From Salticus scenicus (lineage: Eukaryota; Arthropoda; Arachnida; Araneae; Salticidae): a stretch of 64,000 bases of DNA. The first letter of the stretch is position 1, and each line of letters starts with the position of its first letter. The stretch is taken from assembly GCA_963930645.1 (NCBI GenBank), contig OZ005648.1, positions 6,090,131 through 6,154,130 on the forward strand. The letters run 5' to 3'. Made by a program: the position numbers and the translations under genes. This document shows, one piece after another, positions 19,235-30,540 of the stretch. The notes under the pieces are model-generated. The model saw only the letters and a list, made by a program, of their open reading frames with translations. It did not search any database and was not told the origin of the DNA.

Positions 19235-22200
19235 TTAATCTGTTAAGTTTGAAATTTCATTTAATAGGAAATAAATTTTATATAGTTTAAATAATAGGGG
19301 TTTACGCGTGAGAATATTTTCTAGCCAATTATGGGGTCTAGGAGATGGGTTTCTAAGATGATAGAGAGCAGTTAGGGGGCAAGAGTAATAATAGTGATTA
19401 GGAGCGCCCTCCTCGCCACACGGACATAGGGACGACCGACGACAATGAAATTTATGCAGGTAGGAGGGGAAAGGCCCGTGGCCTGTCAAAAAAGCCGCAA
19501 CCGGAGGAGAAATGTTCCAGGAGACATTTGAGACTATTGGGATTAGGTTGTGGGTATGTCTCCCTTTTGAGGATTCATCCCACAGTGTTTGCCAATTTTG
19601 GTGCAGTAGTACCTTCAATTTACTTTTTACGTAGGATGGGGGTGCTGGAAGAGAGTGAAGAATATCCTCCCCTTCAGTTGCAGCCTTCGCCAATGAGTCC
19701 GCAAGTTCATTGCCGACGACGCCTCTATGGGCAGAAACGTGTGCCAGGGAAATTAAGTGTTTCAATTTGGCGATTTTACGTTTTATGTCTAAGACTTGGG
19801 GGTGTTTAGTCTTGTGGCTAGTGATGGCCTGCAGGCTCGAGAGGCTGTCGCTGTAGATGTTTATTAGTGACAGCTGCGGGTTGCCTTCTACCCAATCAAG
19901 GGCCTTTTGAATCGCAAAAAGTTCCGCTTGGAAAACGGTGTTAAAATTCTCAAGCCTGCATGCCCACCGATGAGCCTCAAGTCCGTTGACCATGACGCAG
20001 AGCGCTGCTGCTACGCCAGAGTCCGTCTTTGAGCCATCCGTGTACACCGCCACAGGGACTGAGGGATCAAAGCTATTTTTTTGAGTGTTTACTACGAAGG
20101 ATGCTGCGTCCTCTGCCGGGTGCAAGTCCCAGCTACGGATATTAAGTTGCAGTGGGGTGTTGGGAAAGATAGAATTAGTTATTGGCAGATCGTGTAGTTG
20201 GAGGATGTTGGTTTTTAAGTAATTGATAAATAGTTGTAGGTGGGCATGAGGGATTCCCGTAATGACAGTGAGGGCGTCAGTAGAGATCGTCCTGTAACCT
20301 CTCGAAATTTGGAGGAGGAAGGGACGTTGGATGGAGTCTAATTTGGCCTGATTTTGCTTCGACAGGTAACCACCCCAAATACCTGCACCATATGTTAGGA
20401 TTTTGTCCACAATTGTTAAATACCATGTTTTCAGGAAGGAGGTGGAGATGCCCCACCACCTTCCTGCTAGTTTTATGGAGTTGTGGTAAATTGTCATAAG
20501 TTTCAGTTTTAGTTCGTGCAGGTGGGCGGTCCAGCTAAGTTTCCTGTCGATGGTCAGGCCAAGAAGTTTTAGGTGGGGTACATGATGGACACTGACGCCG
20601 TCTATTCTCACCACGGGAGATCTTTGAAGTAATTTGGGGAAGCCTAAAGTTAGCGCTTGGGTTTTTGAGGGGGAGAGGCATAGATCTAAGTCTTTTAAGA
20701 GTTTGCTAAAGAGAGGGAGGGCCTCCTTGGCCTGGTTCTCCAGGTCTTTCCTGATCCTTCCCGAGAGAATGACTGAGAAGTCATCAGCATATGCGAAAGT
20801 GGTGTGGCCCTCAGAATTCATGCGGACCAGTATCGAGTTGGCAATTATGTTCCATAAAATAGGTCCCAGGCATGAGCCCTGAGGGCACCCCTTAGTTTGG
20901 GGGAACTCTGTAGAGCCGTTACCCCAGTTGACTATGATTTTTCTTTTTGAGAGGTAAGAGCTGATGACCCCCGCCAGGTTACTTGGGCAGTTGAGTTTGT
21001 GTAATGCCTGTAGGATGTGGGGCCACTCTACGTTATCGAAGGCTCCTTTGATGTCGAGTGAGACTAAGGTGGTATATTCCAAGGACTTTGAGTTAGAGGC
21101 GCAGGAGCTTTTAATAGCCTGTAATGCTTGTTCACATGATCTGCCCTCCCTGAACCCGAATTGGTTTGGATGGAGAAGGTTGTTGGACTCCAGATGGTGG
21201 TTCAATCTGGTAACGACCAGTTTTTCTAATAGTTTGCCTAAAGTTGGCAGCAGGCAGATCGGTCGATATGAAGCGGGGTCAGAGGGAAGCTTCCCTTGCT
21301 TTAGGAAGTACACCACCTCGCCTCTTCGAAGGATTTCTGGAAAGTAACTATGCTCCAGGCATAGGTTGGCCCAGTCGCGTAATATGTGTGGTACTGTGTT
21401 GTAAGTGCAGGGATGGAACACGGGCGCAGAATTCATACCACTATCAATGTAAGAAAATTTTCTACTTCTTAAATCAAGGATATTATAGGTAGAGAAATTT
21501 CTTAAACGGATTCCGGTATGAATTCTGCGCCCGTGTTCCATCCCTGTAAGTGTGTCTTAGAATTAGAAAGTCCAGATTGTCTGGGCCAGGAGCCTTTTTA
21601 ACGTTGAAGCTGAAAAGAGTGGCTTTGACTTCAGCCTCCGTGAAGGGGACATCCGAGGGAGTTGAGAAGGTGGGCACCTGGTAATTAGGATATTTACTCG
21701 GTGCAAAGAGTGTCGTTGTGATGTGTTCTAGGTTATTGCGTTTAGAGGAAGAGCTGGAGGACGCTCTAGCTTCAGCTCCGTTGGTGTGAAAAACCTGTTG
21801 CTATAGAATTTTTGTGCTGTGCCGAAGACTTTTGTTTGTGTTGAGCAGAATTTTCTCCATGCGTCGTGTTTTGCCGTGTTAAGTTGTTTTTTGAAGAGTG
21901 CCGAAAGTTGTTTGATTTTTTGTTTATGTTGGGGTATAATCGCGGGGTCTAAGAATCTTTGTTGGCGTTTTAGTGCTGTCAATTTGTTGCGCATGGAGCG
22001 TAGTTGGGGAGACCAGAAGTTGTAGGTGAATTGCCGACCGCATTTTTTGAACCTAAAAGAGGAGGTGGCTACAGAGTGGAGTGTTTGTATTAGTTTTACT
22101 GTGAGTTGTTCTAATTGTATAGTGTTTTTAACTGTGTGTAAGTCTTGACTTAAGTTTGTTAAGGGTGTTTTGATTAGTGAATTGAACTTATTAAAGTTTT

Positions 22201-22920
22201 TATTTTTTGTTGCGAATCTTTTGGAGTATGTGATTACCGGTTTTGTTTCTAGTGTGTATGTTATGTAATTGTGGTCTGTGCTATTGTGTATGTCCAGGAC
22301 TGACCAAGCTGAGATTCTTGCAGTGGTTTTTGGATTGACCAAGGTAAAGTCCGGCCAACCCTTGGCTCCGTCCTTTTCGAATGTGGGATGTGAGTTTTCA
22401 ATGTTGGCTAAGTTTAAGTTGTGCGAGGCTATGAATTCTATGAGGCTGCGACCTCTTACATCCTCACGTGGAGAACACCACAGTGGGGAATTAGCATTGA
22501 GATCACAGCCGCAGATGAAAAGTGTTTTCTGTGATATTAAGTGTTGCCATTCCTTCAGGCATGACTCAAAATCTGCTGACGGGGCTGCGTATGCGCTGCC
22601 AAGGATCAACTCACCCTCCCTTGTGGTGAGTGTAATGAAGACACAGTGCTCCCCTGTGTATAGGTGGGTGTAGTTGAGATTTTTTGTGTTTATGACAATG
22701 TGGACAGTGTTCTGTTTGGAGCTGAATCTAGGCCAGGAGGTAGGGAAGCCATACAGATCTCCCCCAACGGTGCAGTAAGCGTCCTGCAGCAGCCCGAAGT
22801 CGTAGGAACTCTTTTCCATGAAGGTTTGTGCTGCCGAGTTCGCCGCCTTACACCCGTTAAGGCTCTGGCAGTCTGCAGGAAGCGGAGACTGTTGAAATTG
22901 GGCCTGGGTTGAATAGTTGA
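19235..22920 (-). pseudogene. LINE ORF2: AP endonuclease, reverse transcriptase, RNase H (broken)
   Basis: From the minus-strand 5' end: the AP endonuclease (22819-21728 plus upstream residues such as LNGCKAANSAAQTF) has LQDAYC, CGCDLNANS and STDHNY. The RT follows, with SLDIKGAFDN, KGCPQGSCLGP and FAYADD (catalytic aspartates). The RNase H domain has YTDGSK, QAELFAI, YSDSLSSL and NELADSLAK, so all four acidic residues are present. A final CPCGEEGAPNHYYYSCP finger is typical of this LINE group. Lesions: a frameshift near 21735 and a 139-bp MITE at 21408-21546 that splits the RT. The first 46 or so residues of the long downstream frame are MITE sequence, not LINE. The tail stop TAA at 19235 lies inside the terminal tandem motif. 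Confidence 0.93.
21408..21546. mobile_element. 139-bp palindromic MITE, copy 1 (inside LINE ORF2)
   Basis: Inverted ends of about 32 bp begin CAGGGATGGAACACGG. TAAGTG lies on both sides (21402-21407 and 21547-21552); if the terminal TG is shared, the duplication can be read as 8 bp, TGTAAGTG. The LINE frame reads across the empty site, which proves insertion after the LINE. An equal-length copy in opposite orientation lies at 61014-61152. Probably a hAT-type MITE. Confidence 0.88.
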
Positions 22921-23061
22921 GGAAGCTGCATCTTGGGGAGACGAGGAGAGAACTTTCTTTTTGTTTTTGTTTTTAATTTTGAGTAAATTTAAGGGGTGGG
23001 CTCAAGAGGAGATTACGGAGGCTAGAGCTAAGGCAATGAGAAGTTAAGAAAATAGAGAGAC

Positions 23062-25150
23062 TTACCCTCTTGCTTGATCTCTTTGGGTGTAGTAAGCTGA
23101 GGGTGGTGGTTGAAAATACATCTCCTCACGATCCACTTGGGGTTCATAGTCGAAAAATCTTGGGCCTGTAAACTGCATTTGAGGAGGGCCATACATGTAT
23201 GGATACGGCCAGTTGGGAGGGTTACACGAAGCAGTACCCTGCTTGTTTGGACGGGAGCGGGATCTTGCGTTTTGGCGTTGGTTGTATTGCTGTGTTTCGT
23301 ATTGTTGTGGCTGTTGGGTCTTTGCAGGAGTTGTTTGGTAGAGACTTTGTTCCTGTGTGTTGGTGGTGTTTGGCGGAGGTCTTCTGGAGGTGGAGCGATT
23401 TTGCCGCCTGCCTCTGGAGGAGCCTGTGCGTTTGTTGCTATTGTTTGGTTGTATCCGGGTGTTCTTGTTAGTTGTTTGCTGTCTTGTGTTTTCTGGTTTT
23501 GGTGCGGTCGGTGAGTTTGTGGTGATTGGGTACTTCTTGTTCAGAAAGTCTCTTTTTCTGGAGTACATATCTTCCAATATGGGGCAAGACAGGGAGTAAG
23601 CAGGGTGTTTGGAAGGAAGGGCCTGTAGACCTTGCTTTCGTCTATTGCTGTTTTCCCTCTGGCAGTTAATACAGCTGGGCCTGAGGTTGCATTTGTCATT
23701 TTTATGCCCCCCTGAGCAGTGCGAGCAATACACATTATTTGTGCAGGTGTGCACCGTGTGGTTGAGGGCTTGACAATTGGAGCACCTGCTGATCTCTGTG
23801 TATGGTCTCAGGAAGCATTTGAAGAGACCCAGCTGCACTGATTGTAATGCCAGAAAGGCCTCTGCCAGTGGTGTGGGCATGTGCAGGATCCAGTTGTTTG
23901 TGTTGGGAATTTTTGAGTGTTGCTTTCTTAAAATTTGTATGGTAGATTCTTTGTTGTGAGTGCCTGTGATGTCGTGAAGTCTTTGTTGGAGTTGATCCGC
24001 TTCCATGTCTGCCGGGACTCCCATGAGGAGGATTCTCATAGGAGGGCAGAGTTTCTCTGAGACTTTTAGACGGCTTGCAATTGCTGGATTGGTGTTAAGT
24101 TCTTGTGTTTGCATCCGTTTCAGTTTTGCAATGCACATCCACTGCAGAACGGAAAATTTTCGTGAAAGCAATTTGTGCCTGTGTTGACACATGGTAAGTC
24201 CTCAGAAAGTCCATCACCTGCCTTCCACTGTCCTGTTGTGATTGTGATGTGACATGTATTATTCTTCTTGATTGTTGTCTTGCTCCCTGGGCTTGTGTGA
24301 AGATGTTTTGTGTTCTTTGTTGTTGGCTAGGGATGTTGCGTGGAGAGGTTGGGCTCAGAAGTTTCTGCATGTAGGTTGGAGTGTTTTGTGTGGTCGTTGA
24401 TGTGGATGGTAGGTGGTCCTCGTGTGGGTTTTCTCGTGAGTTTTCTTCATTTGGTAGAACTGATGTATTTGGCTTTATGTTTTCTTTTAGATATGTTTCT
24501 TGTCTGTATAGGGCATCATTTAAGTTGTTTTGAAGATCTTTGATTTCTTGCAGTCTATTGTTTAAGAGAGTGAATTCGGGTTGGAGGTCTAGCTTGAGGT
24601 TAACTGAAGGGGAGTTGATATACTGCACGTTGTCTGTTTGATGCTTCGGCTTTATAAGTTAGGTTGATCTTGGGGGGAGTGGGGGTGGTAGAGTTGAGGT
24701 TTGTGTTTCTGTTGAGGTTACTGTCTTTGATGGCGTAGTCTGTGTTGTCTGTGATGTTGTTAGTCCTGTTGATGTTTGGCTGTCTGTATTGGCTTTTGTT
24801 TTGGTTGCCTTGTTTAGGAGTTTGATTCTGATGAACGCTTTGTTCAATGCTTTTGTGAGACTTTTCCCAGGTTGAGTTTTAGAGATCAAGTCCATTGCAA
24901 CTATGACTACATTTTTTATTGTATTGTACTGAGTGAAGTCCTCATAAACAACTTTTGGCTTGTCGGATTCCTTGGTAAAGTCTTTAGCTTTAAGTTTGGT
25001 TTTGTTTTTATTTTTTGAATTCGTTGAGGTGCAGGATCTCGTTGTGATGCAAGATTTCGTGGTTTGATCGGAAGAGGCACTGGTTGTGGAGACATCTGAA
25101 AAGTCACCGTCGTCTTTCTCCAGGTGGTCATCGCTGTCTATGTCCGACAT
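23062..25150 (-). pseudogene. LINE ORF1 (gag-like, three CCHC knuckles), broken
   Basis: The start MSDIDSDDHLEKDDG at 25150 opens an acidic then S/T/K-rich region. It is closed by an in-frame TAA at 24659-24661, directly after a PPPLPPRS stretch, and the same frame resumes. A second lesion, a frameshift near 24100, leads into the frame ending at 23062. That last part has a PRE_C2HC-like domain (LLMGVPADMEADQL, LRPYTEISRCSNC) and CCHC knuckles (CSNCQALNHTVHTC, CSHCSGGHKNDKC, CINCQ). A Q/N/R-rich tail ends near QRDQARG. ORF1 proteins of this type bind LINE RNA. Codon content and order fit the downstream ORF2 on the same strand. Confidence 0.88.
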
Positions 25151-25199
25151 GATGTTATTTAGCTTTGATAAAAGCTGTTGTTTTATAATACTGGAGAAT

Positions 25200-25556
25200 G
25201 GTGCTGATTAGCAATTAATCAAAGCTTTTTTTTTTTTTTTTTTTTTTTTTTCCCTTTCTCTTCCTTCTTTTTTTTTTAATTCTAGTGAAGGTGTACCAGA
25301 AAAAACATGGGAGGGCTTTCCCAGTCACGCACACGCGCACCAGACGCAGAACGTCAAAGCTCAAAAAAAAAAAAAAAAAAAAAAAAAAAAGGTGTTTAAT
25401 GAAAATAAATAAATAATTAAAAAAATAAATAAATGAAACTTTTTATAAGTGAATAATTTTTATAAGTGAATAATTTAAATGAAAAGTACCCTGGGAAGGG
25501 GGAAGGGAAAGGAAGAAAGGTGAACCAGCTGTCAAAAAAAAAAAAAAAAAAAAAAA
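25200..25556. repeat. Homopolymer-rich 5' region of the LINE
   Basis: Two long T/A runs (25225-25251 and 25363-25390) separate short unique pieces. AATAAATAAAT motifs follow. No gene. Confidence 0.7.
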
Positions 25557-25836
25557 CATGGGTGGAAGGGGACTGTGCTGAAAGGAAGGGGCTGGCCAAG
25601 ATCTATTCAGCGGAGCAATGAAAAATTAATTAAATAAATAAAAAAAAAAAAAAAAAAAACCGTAAATTCAGAGGAAAAAAAAAAAAAAAAAAAAAACATG
25701 GGTGGAAGGGGACTGTGCTGAAAGGAAGGGGCTGGCCAAGATCTATTCAGTGGAGCAATGAAAATTTAATTAAATAAATAAATAAATAAATAAATAATTA
25801 AAAAAATAAAAAATAAATAAATAAAATAACCGTAAA
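25557..25836. repeat. Tandem repeat, period 140 bp, two copies
   Basis: Starting at 25557 and 25697, a unit CATGGGTGGAAGGGGACTG ... GGCTGGCCAAGATCTATTCAG ... GGAGCAATGAAAA recurs almost identically, each preceded by a long A run. It belongs to the LINE 5' region and shares the idea of ...CTATTCA(A/G)(C/T)G... ends with the larger units to the right. Confidence 0.85.
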
Positions 25837-25968
25837 TTCGGAGGGGGAAAAAAAAAAAAAAAAAAAAACGTAAATTTGAAAAAAAAAAAAAAAAAAAAAA
25901 CGGAGGGGGGTGGGGGGGGTGGGGGTGTTTTGGAAAATTGGCGCCCAGGTTGCCGAATAGCCAGGAAA

Positions 25969-26002
<34 letters not shown>

Positions 26003-26004
26003 GT
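25837..26004. repeat. A-run and G-run cluster
   Basis: Three A runs of about 19-30 bases and a GGGGGTGGGGGGGGT tract. Apparent frames here are poly-K or poly-F artefacts. Confidence 0.85.
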
Positions 26005-27330
26005 AAAAATTTTGGTTCTCCGGTCGCCAAAAAGCCGAAAATGAAAAAAAAAAAAAAAAAAAAAAAAAAAAACGACATGGTTAATAAAATTTGGTTAAAT
26101 TAAACAAAAGCAACCGGAGACGCGAAAACCAACATTTGGATTAAGAGATATAGAATTTAAAGAATAGGGAAAGCGCCCTCTGGCGGGGAAAAAAGGGAGT
26201 TAGCTCAGAGGGTGGGGCAAGCAAAAACCTATTCAACGGTATAAAGCAATTTGAAATTGAACAATTAGGGGCTGAAAAAACGACAAAAAACCGAAAAAAC
26301 TGGAAATGTTAAAATAAGAGGCGCCAAATAAATGGTTAATAAATAAATAAATAAATAAAGTAAATAAATGCTTATAGCACTTAAGTAATTGGAGAAGACA
26401 AGGTCCTTGGCATAAATACACGCTAAAAGAAGGATTAATATAAGTGGCAAGATAAAAATTTTTTAATAAACAGCAATTATAAAAATTTTGGTTCCCCGGT
26501 CGCCAAAAAGCCAAAAGACAAAAAGTACGACGTGGTTAATAAAATTGTTTAATTAAACAAAAAAGCAACCGGAGACGCGAAGAACCAACATTTGGAATAA
26601 GAGATTTAAGACATTAAAGAATAGGGAATGCGCCCTCTGGCGGGGGGAAAAGGGAGTTAGCTCAGAGGGTGGGGCAAGCAAAAACCTATTAAACGGTATA
26701 AAGCATAATCAAATTGAACAATTAGAGGCCGAGATATTCACAAAAAACCGGAAAAACTGGAATTGTCAAATAAAAAGGCGCCAAATAATTGGTTTAATAA
26801 AATTGCTATTATCACTTAAGTAATTAGTGAAGATGAAGTCCTATACGTAGTGACAGGTTAAAATAAAGATTGGATTAGATTGCAAGTTAAAGTTTGTAAA
26901 CACAGTTATTAAAAATTTGGTTCCCTGGTCGCCAAAAAGCCAAGAATTTAAAAAGCACGATTTGGCTACAAAAGTTTAAATAAAAAAAAATAAAAGGCAA
27001 CAAAAAACTCTAAAATACTATGGTAACTTAAAAAGATATAGGAAAAGGGGGATAGGAAATGCGCCCTCTAGCGGGGAGGGAGGAGGGTTAGCTGAAAGGG
27101 TGGGGCAACTCAAGACCTATCCAACGGTATAAGATAATTGAAAATCCGATAACCAGTCCACTCAAAACGGAGAAAAATGTAAATAATTTAAATCTCTAGG
27201 ATAAAACTGTCATAGGAACTAACTCAATTGATTAAAAACAATGCTAAACGTAACCATCCCAGGGCACAGCAAGGTTGAGACAATTTAGAGAAGCATTAGA
27301 ACCCCACTGATTAAAAAGAAATTACTTAAT
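26005..27330 (-). repeat. LINE 5' tandem monomers, three diverged units of about 430-475 bp
   Basis: Units start near 26005, 26481 and 26910 with TTTGGTTC(T/C)C(C/T)GGTCGCC and AAAAGCC. Each later carries GCGCCCTCT(G/A)GCGGGG, GTTAGCT(C/G)A(G/A)AGGGTGGGGCAA and an ACCTAT(T/C)(C/A)AACGGTATAA block. They lie upstream of ORF1 on the minus strand, where tandem promoter monomers occur in some LINEs (mouse L1 is the known example). The divergence between units rules out an assembly duplication. Promoter activity is inference. Confidence 0.7.
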
Positions 27331-28050
27331 CTTCCATAATTTAAGGAACACATAATTAACAAAAACAAGCAATTTTAAGAATGGTTGGCCACCTCAATAC
27401 AGTGAATAATACAGTGTGATTTAGAAATATTGCATGGCAACGAGTTTGCCGTTAAAATCCATGCCCGCGAAATCGTTAGGGATTAACCAATGAGAAAATA
27501 CTCAAAAAACATTCACTATATTATCAGTGGCAACAGCATTAAAAGTTATGGTTTAGTTTTGAAAAAAATCCCGATATAAATTGGGAAAGGGAAAATCAAT
27601 AAAATCAAATACATTGTAAGAATCAGTAAAGGGGAAAATAAAGGGAAGATTAAAAATGAAAAACGTAATTATAATGATAAGTAATAATGATTTAAGTACA
27701 TTGAGTAATTATAAATTTGATTACAGTGACAAGTAATGTTTAAATTATGCATAGAAGATAACATAAACTTGATTTTCATTAATTAACTAATTTATATTTA
27801 AAGAAAATGCCCCTACAGAAGTTCTGTATAGGGAAAAAACTCAAGTAAAAACACAACATTATAAAAATAAACATAAAAAACTAACCAGTGGGGCTAGAGA
27901 CAAAAATTATATATCTACGGAGAGCCTGAACATTCCCGCATCCAACACAACACAGTACGCAACCAGTACTCACCCCTGACCCTAGTAGTTTGGCCGGCCA
28001 TGGAGAGCGCTGAGGCAAACTTCATCACACTCGGGAGGAGGACGCTATTC
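27331..28050 (-). other. Putative 5' end of LINE leader
   Basis: AT-rich up to about 27890, then a more GC-balanced block at 27890-28050. On the minus strand this block reads ATGGCCGGCCAAACTACTAG followed by GGTGAGTACTGG, which looks like a short ORF running into a splice donor. No downstream exon or family match was seen. It may be the LINE's 5' start or an unrelated first exon; I cannot decide. Confidence 0.35.
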
Positions 28051-28960
28051 TTCCTGACCGATTGTCTTGAATGGGCAATTGCTAATGTTTTGGGAATACG
28101 TTTTACTTATATTTCTGAATGAAAAATGAATCTCTATGACTAGGGCCCACTTTACAGTTTTAACAGCCCTAGGCAATATAGTTTTGGCGGCCTCCTCTAT
28201 AAAATATTATGCCAGGGCAGCTTACATATTTCATGTGACCCCATGTAAATTTTCTCAGATCTCCCCCCTACAAAAAAAAAAAAAAAAAAAAAAGTCACAC
28301 ACTAGAAAAAAATCTTTTTGATTATAAGTTATTATATTAAGATTCAACTTATTCTAATAATATAAGTGAATATAAATTTAAACAACATTCGCATTTTTTG
28401 TAAAAATTGAGTTGGACCGGGCATATTTATGAATAATAAAAAATTAACAGTTTGAGACAAACTTTTAGCTTTTCTACCTGACCATGCTAAAAGTTCGATT
28501 AAAAGAATGCCTTAAAATTTCTGCCGTTTAAAAAAAATGTGCATTCTTTACATGATATCGCATGTATTGATTCACCAAAAGCTGTTGGCCGAAATTTTGA
28601 GTAAAAACATGCTGCAATGGAATGAAACAGAAAATTTTTGCATGTCCAGAGAAAAAAGGTAATGGGAAGCGCAATATTTCCACTATCCTCCTCAACACTA
28701 CATGTCCATTGCTCACGCTATCAAAGTGTGAGAATTCATGACAAACTGAAGAGAGAATCAATGTAGTTGCTACATTTTTTTTTTTCACCGAAAAAGAAAT
28801 TCCACTGTGAATAATAATATAACTAAAAATATATTACTGCTCCTTTTTTTTTTTTAATTCTTATTATTATTATAAACTTAACTGTCCCGTAATAAATGAT
28901 AATTTTCAATTGTACATTAAATAAGATGGCAACAAGAACAAAAAATCATGTGGTTCCGAT
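28051..28960. other. Intron sequence with old repeats
   Basis: Non-coding. The 28140-28290 stretch (GGGCCCACTTTACAG ... GCCAGGGCAGC) looks like a decayed repeat related in style to 61288-61360. No gene was recognised. Confidence 0.4.
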
Positions 28961-28970
28961 AGACGATTAA

Positions 28971-29373
28971 CACTTTCCAACTATACTTGCTTTCCATCTG
29001 TACTTTTATCATTTAACCTTCAAAGTACTTTGCCTATCAGTGATTCTCAACCTTATTTTTGTTGTGGAACACTTTTCACAATTTCAAAATTTGGCGGCAC
29101 ACATTTCACTTGGGGCAAATATTTCACTTTATGAAAGGTCACAGTTATCAAAGATAAAAGCAGTTAAAAATATGGTATTTAACTGTAAAAGCAACAGTTT
29201 TCTTTTACAGTATACTTTTCTGTAATTTAAACAAACTTTACTCGTAATGAAAAAAAGCATTATAATTTTTACTATACACATTTCTAAAATTTCATGGCAC
29301 ACTTAAAGAATTTGGCGGCACAGTGGTTGAGAATCACTGGCCTATAATCACTCTTAAACATTGTTGGAAAGTG
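28971..29373. mobile_element. TTAA-flanked MITE (piggyBac-like) with a nested insertion
   Basis: Inverted ends CACTTTCCAAC (28971) and GTTGGAAAGTG (ending 29373) are flanked by TTAA on both sides (28967-28970 and 29374-29377). Removing the nested element at 29038-29339 leaves roughly 100 bp. The TTAA site and CAC start fit piggyBac-type MITEs. Confidence 0.8.
29038..29339. mobile_element. hAT-type MITE nested in the TTAA MITE
   Basis: Ends CAGTGATTCTCAACC and GGTTGAGAATCACTG are the terminus type known from hAT (Charlie/MER5-like) elements in many animals. GCCTAT lies on both sides (29032-29037 and 29340-29345). Read as 8 bp with a shared end, one mismatch remains. TTTGGCGGCAC recurs near both ends. 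Non-coding. Confidence 0.85.
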
Positions 29374-29981
29374 TTAAAAACACAACCCTTGACACAAGCG
29401 GAAATGCAGTTCCAGCAATTTCCAATTGTAGCTCTTTATGTATCTGAATATTTTAGTGTGACCCTGTAAATCTTAATGCTAAACGCACCATATTCTATGG
29501 TAATTTTTTTTTTTTTTTTGTATGTGAAAGTAAATGTAAATTGTAATATGATTTGTGCAGTTTAAAGATTTCAAATATGATTTTCCAAAAATGCACCTCA
29601 TAGAAAGCAATGCATAGCCATTATTTTGGGGGTGTCTCTTTACTCAAGTCAGTTATGCTATTTCTACCATTTTAAATAGAGAACATTGGCTATGGCTTTG
29701 CAGACAAGCCAGAATTATAAACGTTTTTGAAACTTTGCTGAATGGGTTAAAAATGCTTCTCCTTCATATTTGCTTAAACTTTTTCCTAATTGTAAATGTG
29801 AAATAAAATTTTCGCAAATTCATTTTTTGGTGGATAGATTTATCAGATGAAGTTTTGTATAGGCTATTATTAATTCCAAACTTATCATTTCGAACATAAT
29901 TCTGAAGCCTTTTCATTCATAAATGCACAAGGTAACGACTCTTAACTTTAATTGAATTTTAAACGAAGCACAACATAATTA

Positions 29982-30540
29982 TAAAATAAAATAACAGACC
30001 TTACTCAGGCTTCATCTTCTGCAATAAGCTTTTCTGGGGAGGATCCTCCCCCTTTATCAATTGCAAACAATGTTTGTTGGTTCTGGCTATTTATAGCCTT
30101 ACTTCTTCCTTGTAGCAGGTAGCGCTACTGCGGATCAATTTTGGCAGATTCGTGGTCATTAATGGCACTGCTATCGCTGATGGTCTCAACGCTCTCTCGG
30201 TTAAACGCGTAAGTATGTGCGTAAGTAAGTATATGCTCTACTACCGCGCTTGCCCGAACATATTGTGAAAATGAAATAAAAATTGGATTTAATGACGTTG
30301 AAAAATTGGCCAACTATAATAATCATACTTACGCATTTTACCGGGAGAGCGTTGAGATCGTCAGCAATATCAGCGCCATTAATGACCACGAATTGGCCAA
30401 AATTGATCTGCAGTGGTGCTACCTGCTACAAGGAAGAAGTAAGGCTATAAATAGCCAGAACCAACAAACACGGGAGGATCCTCCCCAGAAATGCTTATTG
30501 CAGAAGATGAAGCCTGAGTAAGGTCTGTTATTTTATTTTA
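29982..30540. mobile_element. Penelope-like 3'-end foldback 1
   Basis: Arms of about 200-240 bp, 29982-30225 and 30326-30540, are diverged complements around a spacer of about 100 bp. Both read outward as the same coding tail, with RESVE(I/T)(V/I)S(N/D) ... SAINDHE(L/S)AKID ... LLQGRSK, stop, then AGATGAAGCCTGAGTAAGGTCTG. That peptide parallels REAIEIITNSNTVNDREHYSI in the GIY-YIG relic at 34151-34632. So the arms are head-to-head copies of a Penelope-type 3' end. Confidence 0.7.

Larger units (their letters stand above)
19168..28050 (-). mobile_element. LINE with EN, RT and RNase H, antisense to host gene, long repetitive 5' region
   Basis: Read on the minus strand, the element has a repetitive 5' region (about 28050-25151), ORF1 (25150-23062), ORF2 (about 22920-19235), a short tail of four near-copies of ACAGATTAATCT, and a poly-A tract (T run at 19169-19182). 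An RNase H domain after the RT and three CCHC knuckles in ORF1 place it in the I/Jockey-type assemblage, closer to RNase H-bearing clades such as I than to Jockey itself. Both ORFs are broken. The 5' limit is uncertain: no target duplication was found, and 25151-28050 could include a different repeat. Confidence 0.8.

Noticed and set aside
21408..21541. First 46 residues of the long LINE RT frame as a genuine protein N-terminus
   Set aside because: That stretch is the palindromic MITE. LINE similarity begins at the right boundary of the insertion.
19528..24543. Many + strand frames of 60-134 codons across 19.5-24.5 kb
   Set aside because: They lie opposite the LINE ORF1 and ORF2 frames and have no family features. 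They are shadows of the minus-strand genes.
25770..26103. Poly-F and poly-K reading frames
   Set aside because: They are translations of long A or T runs in the LINE 5' region.
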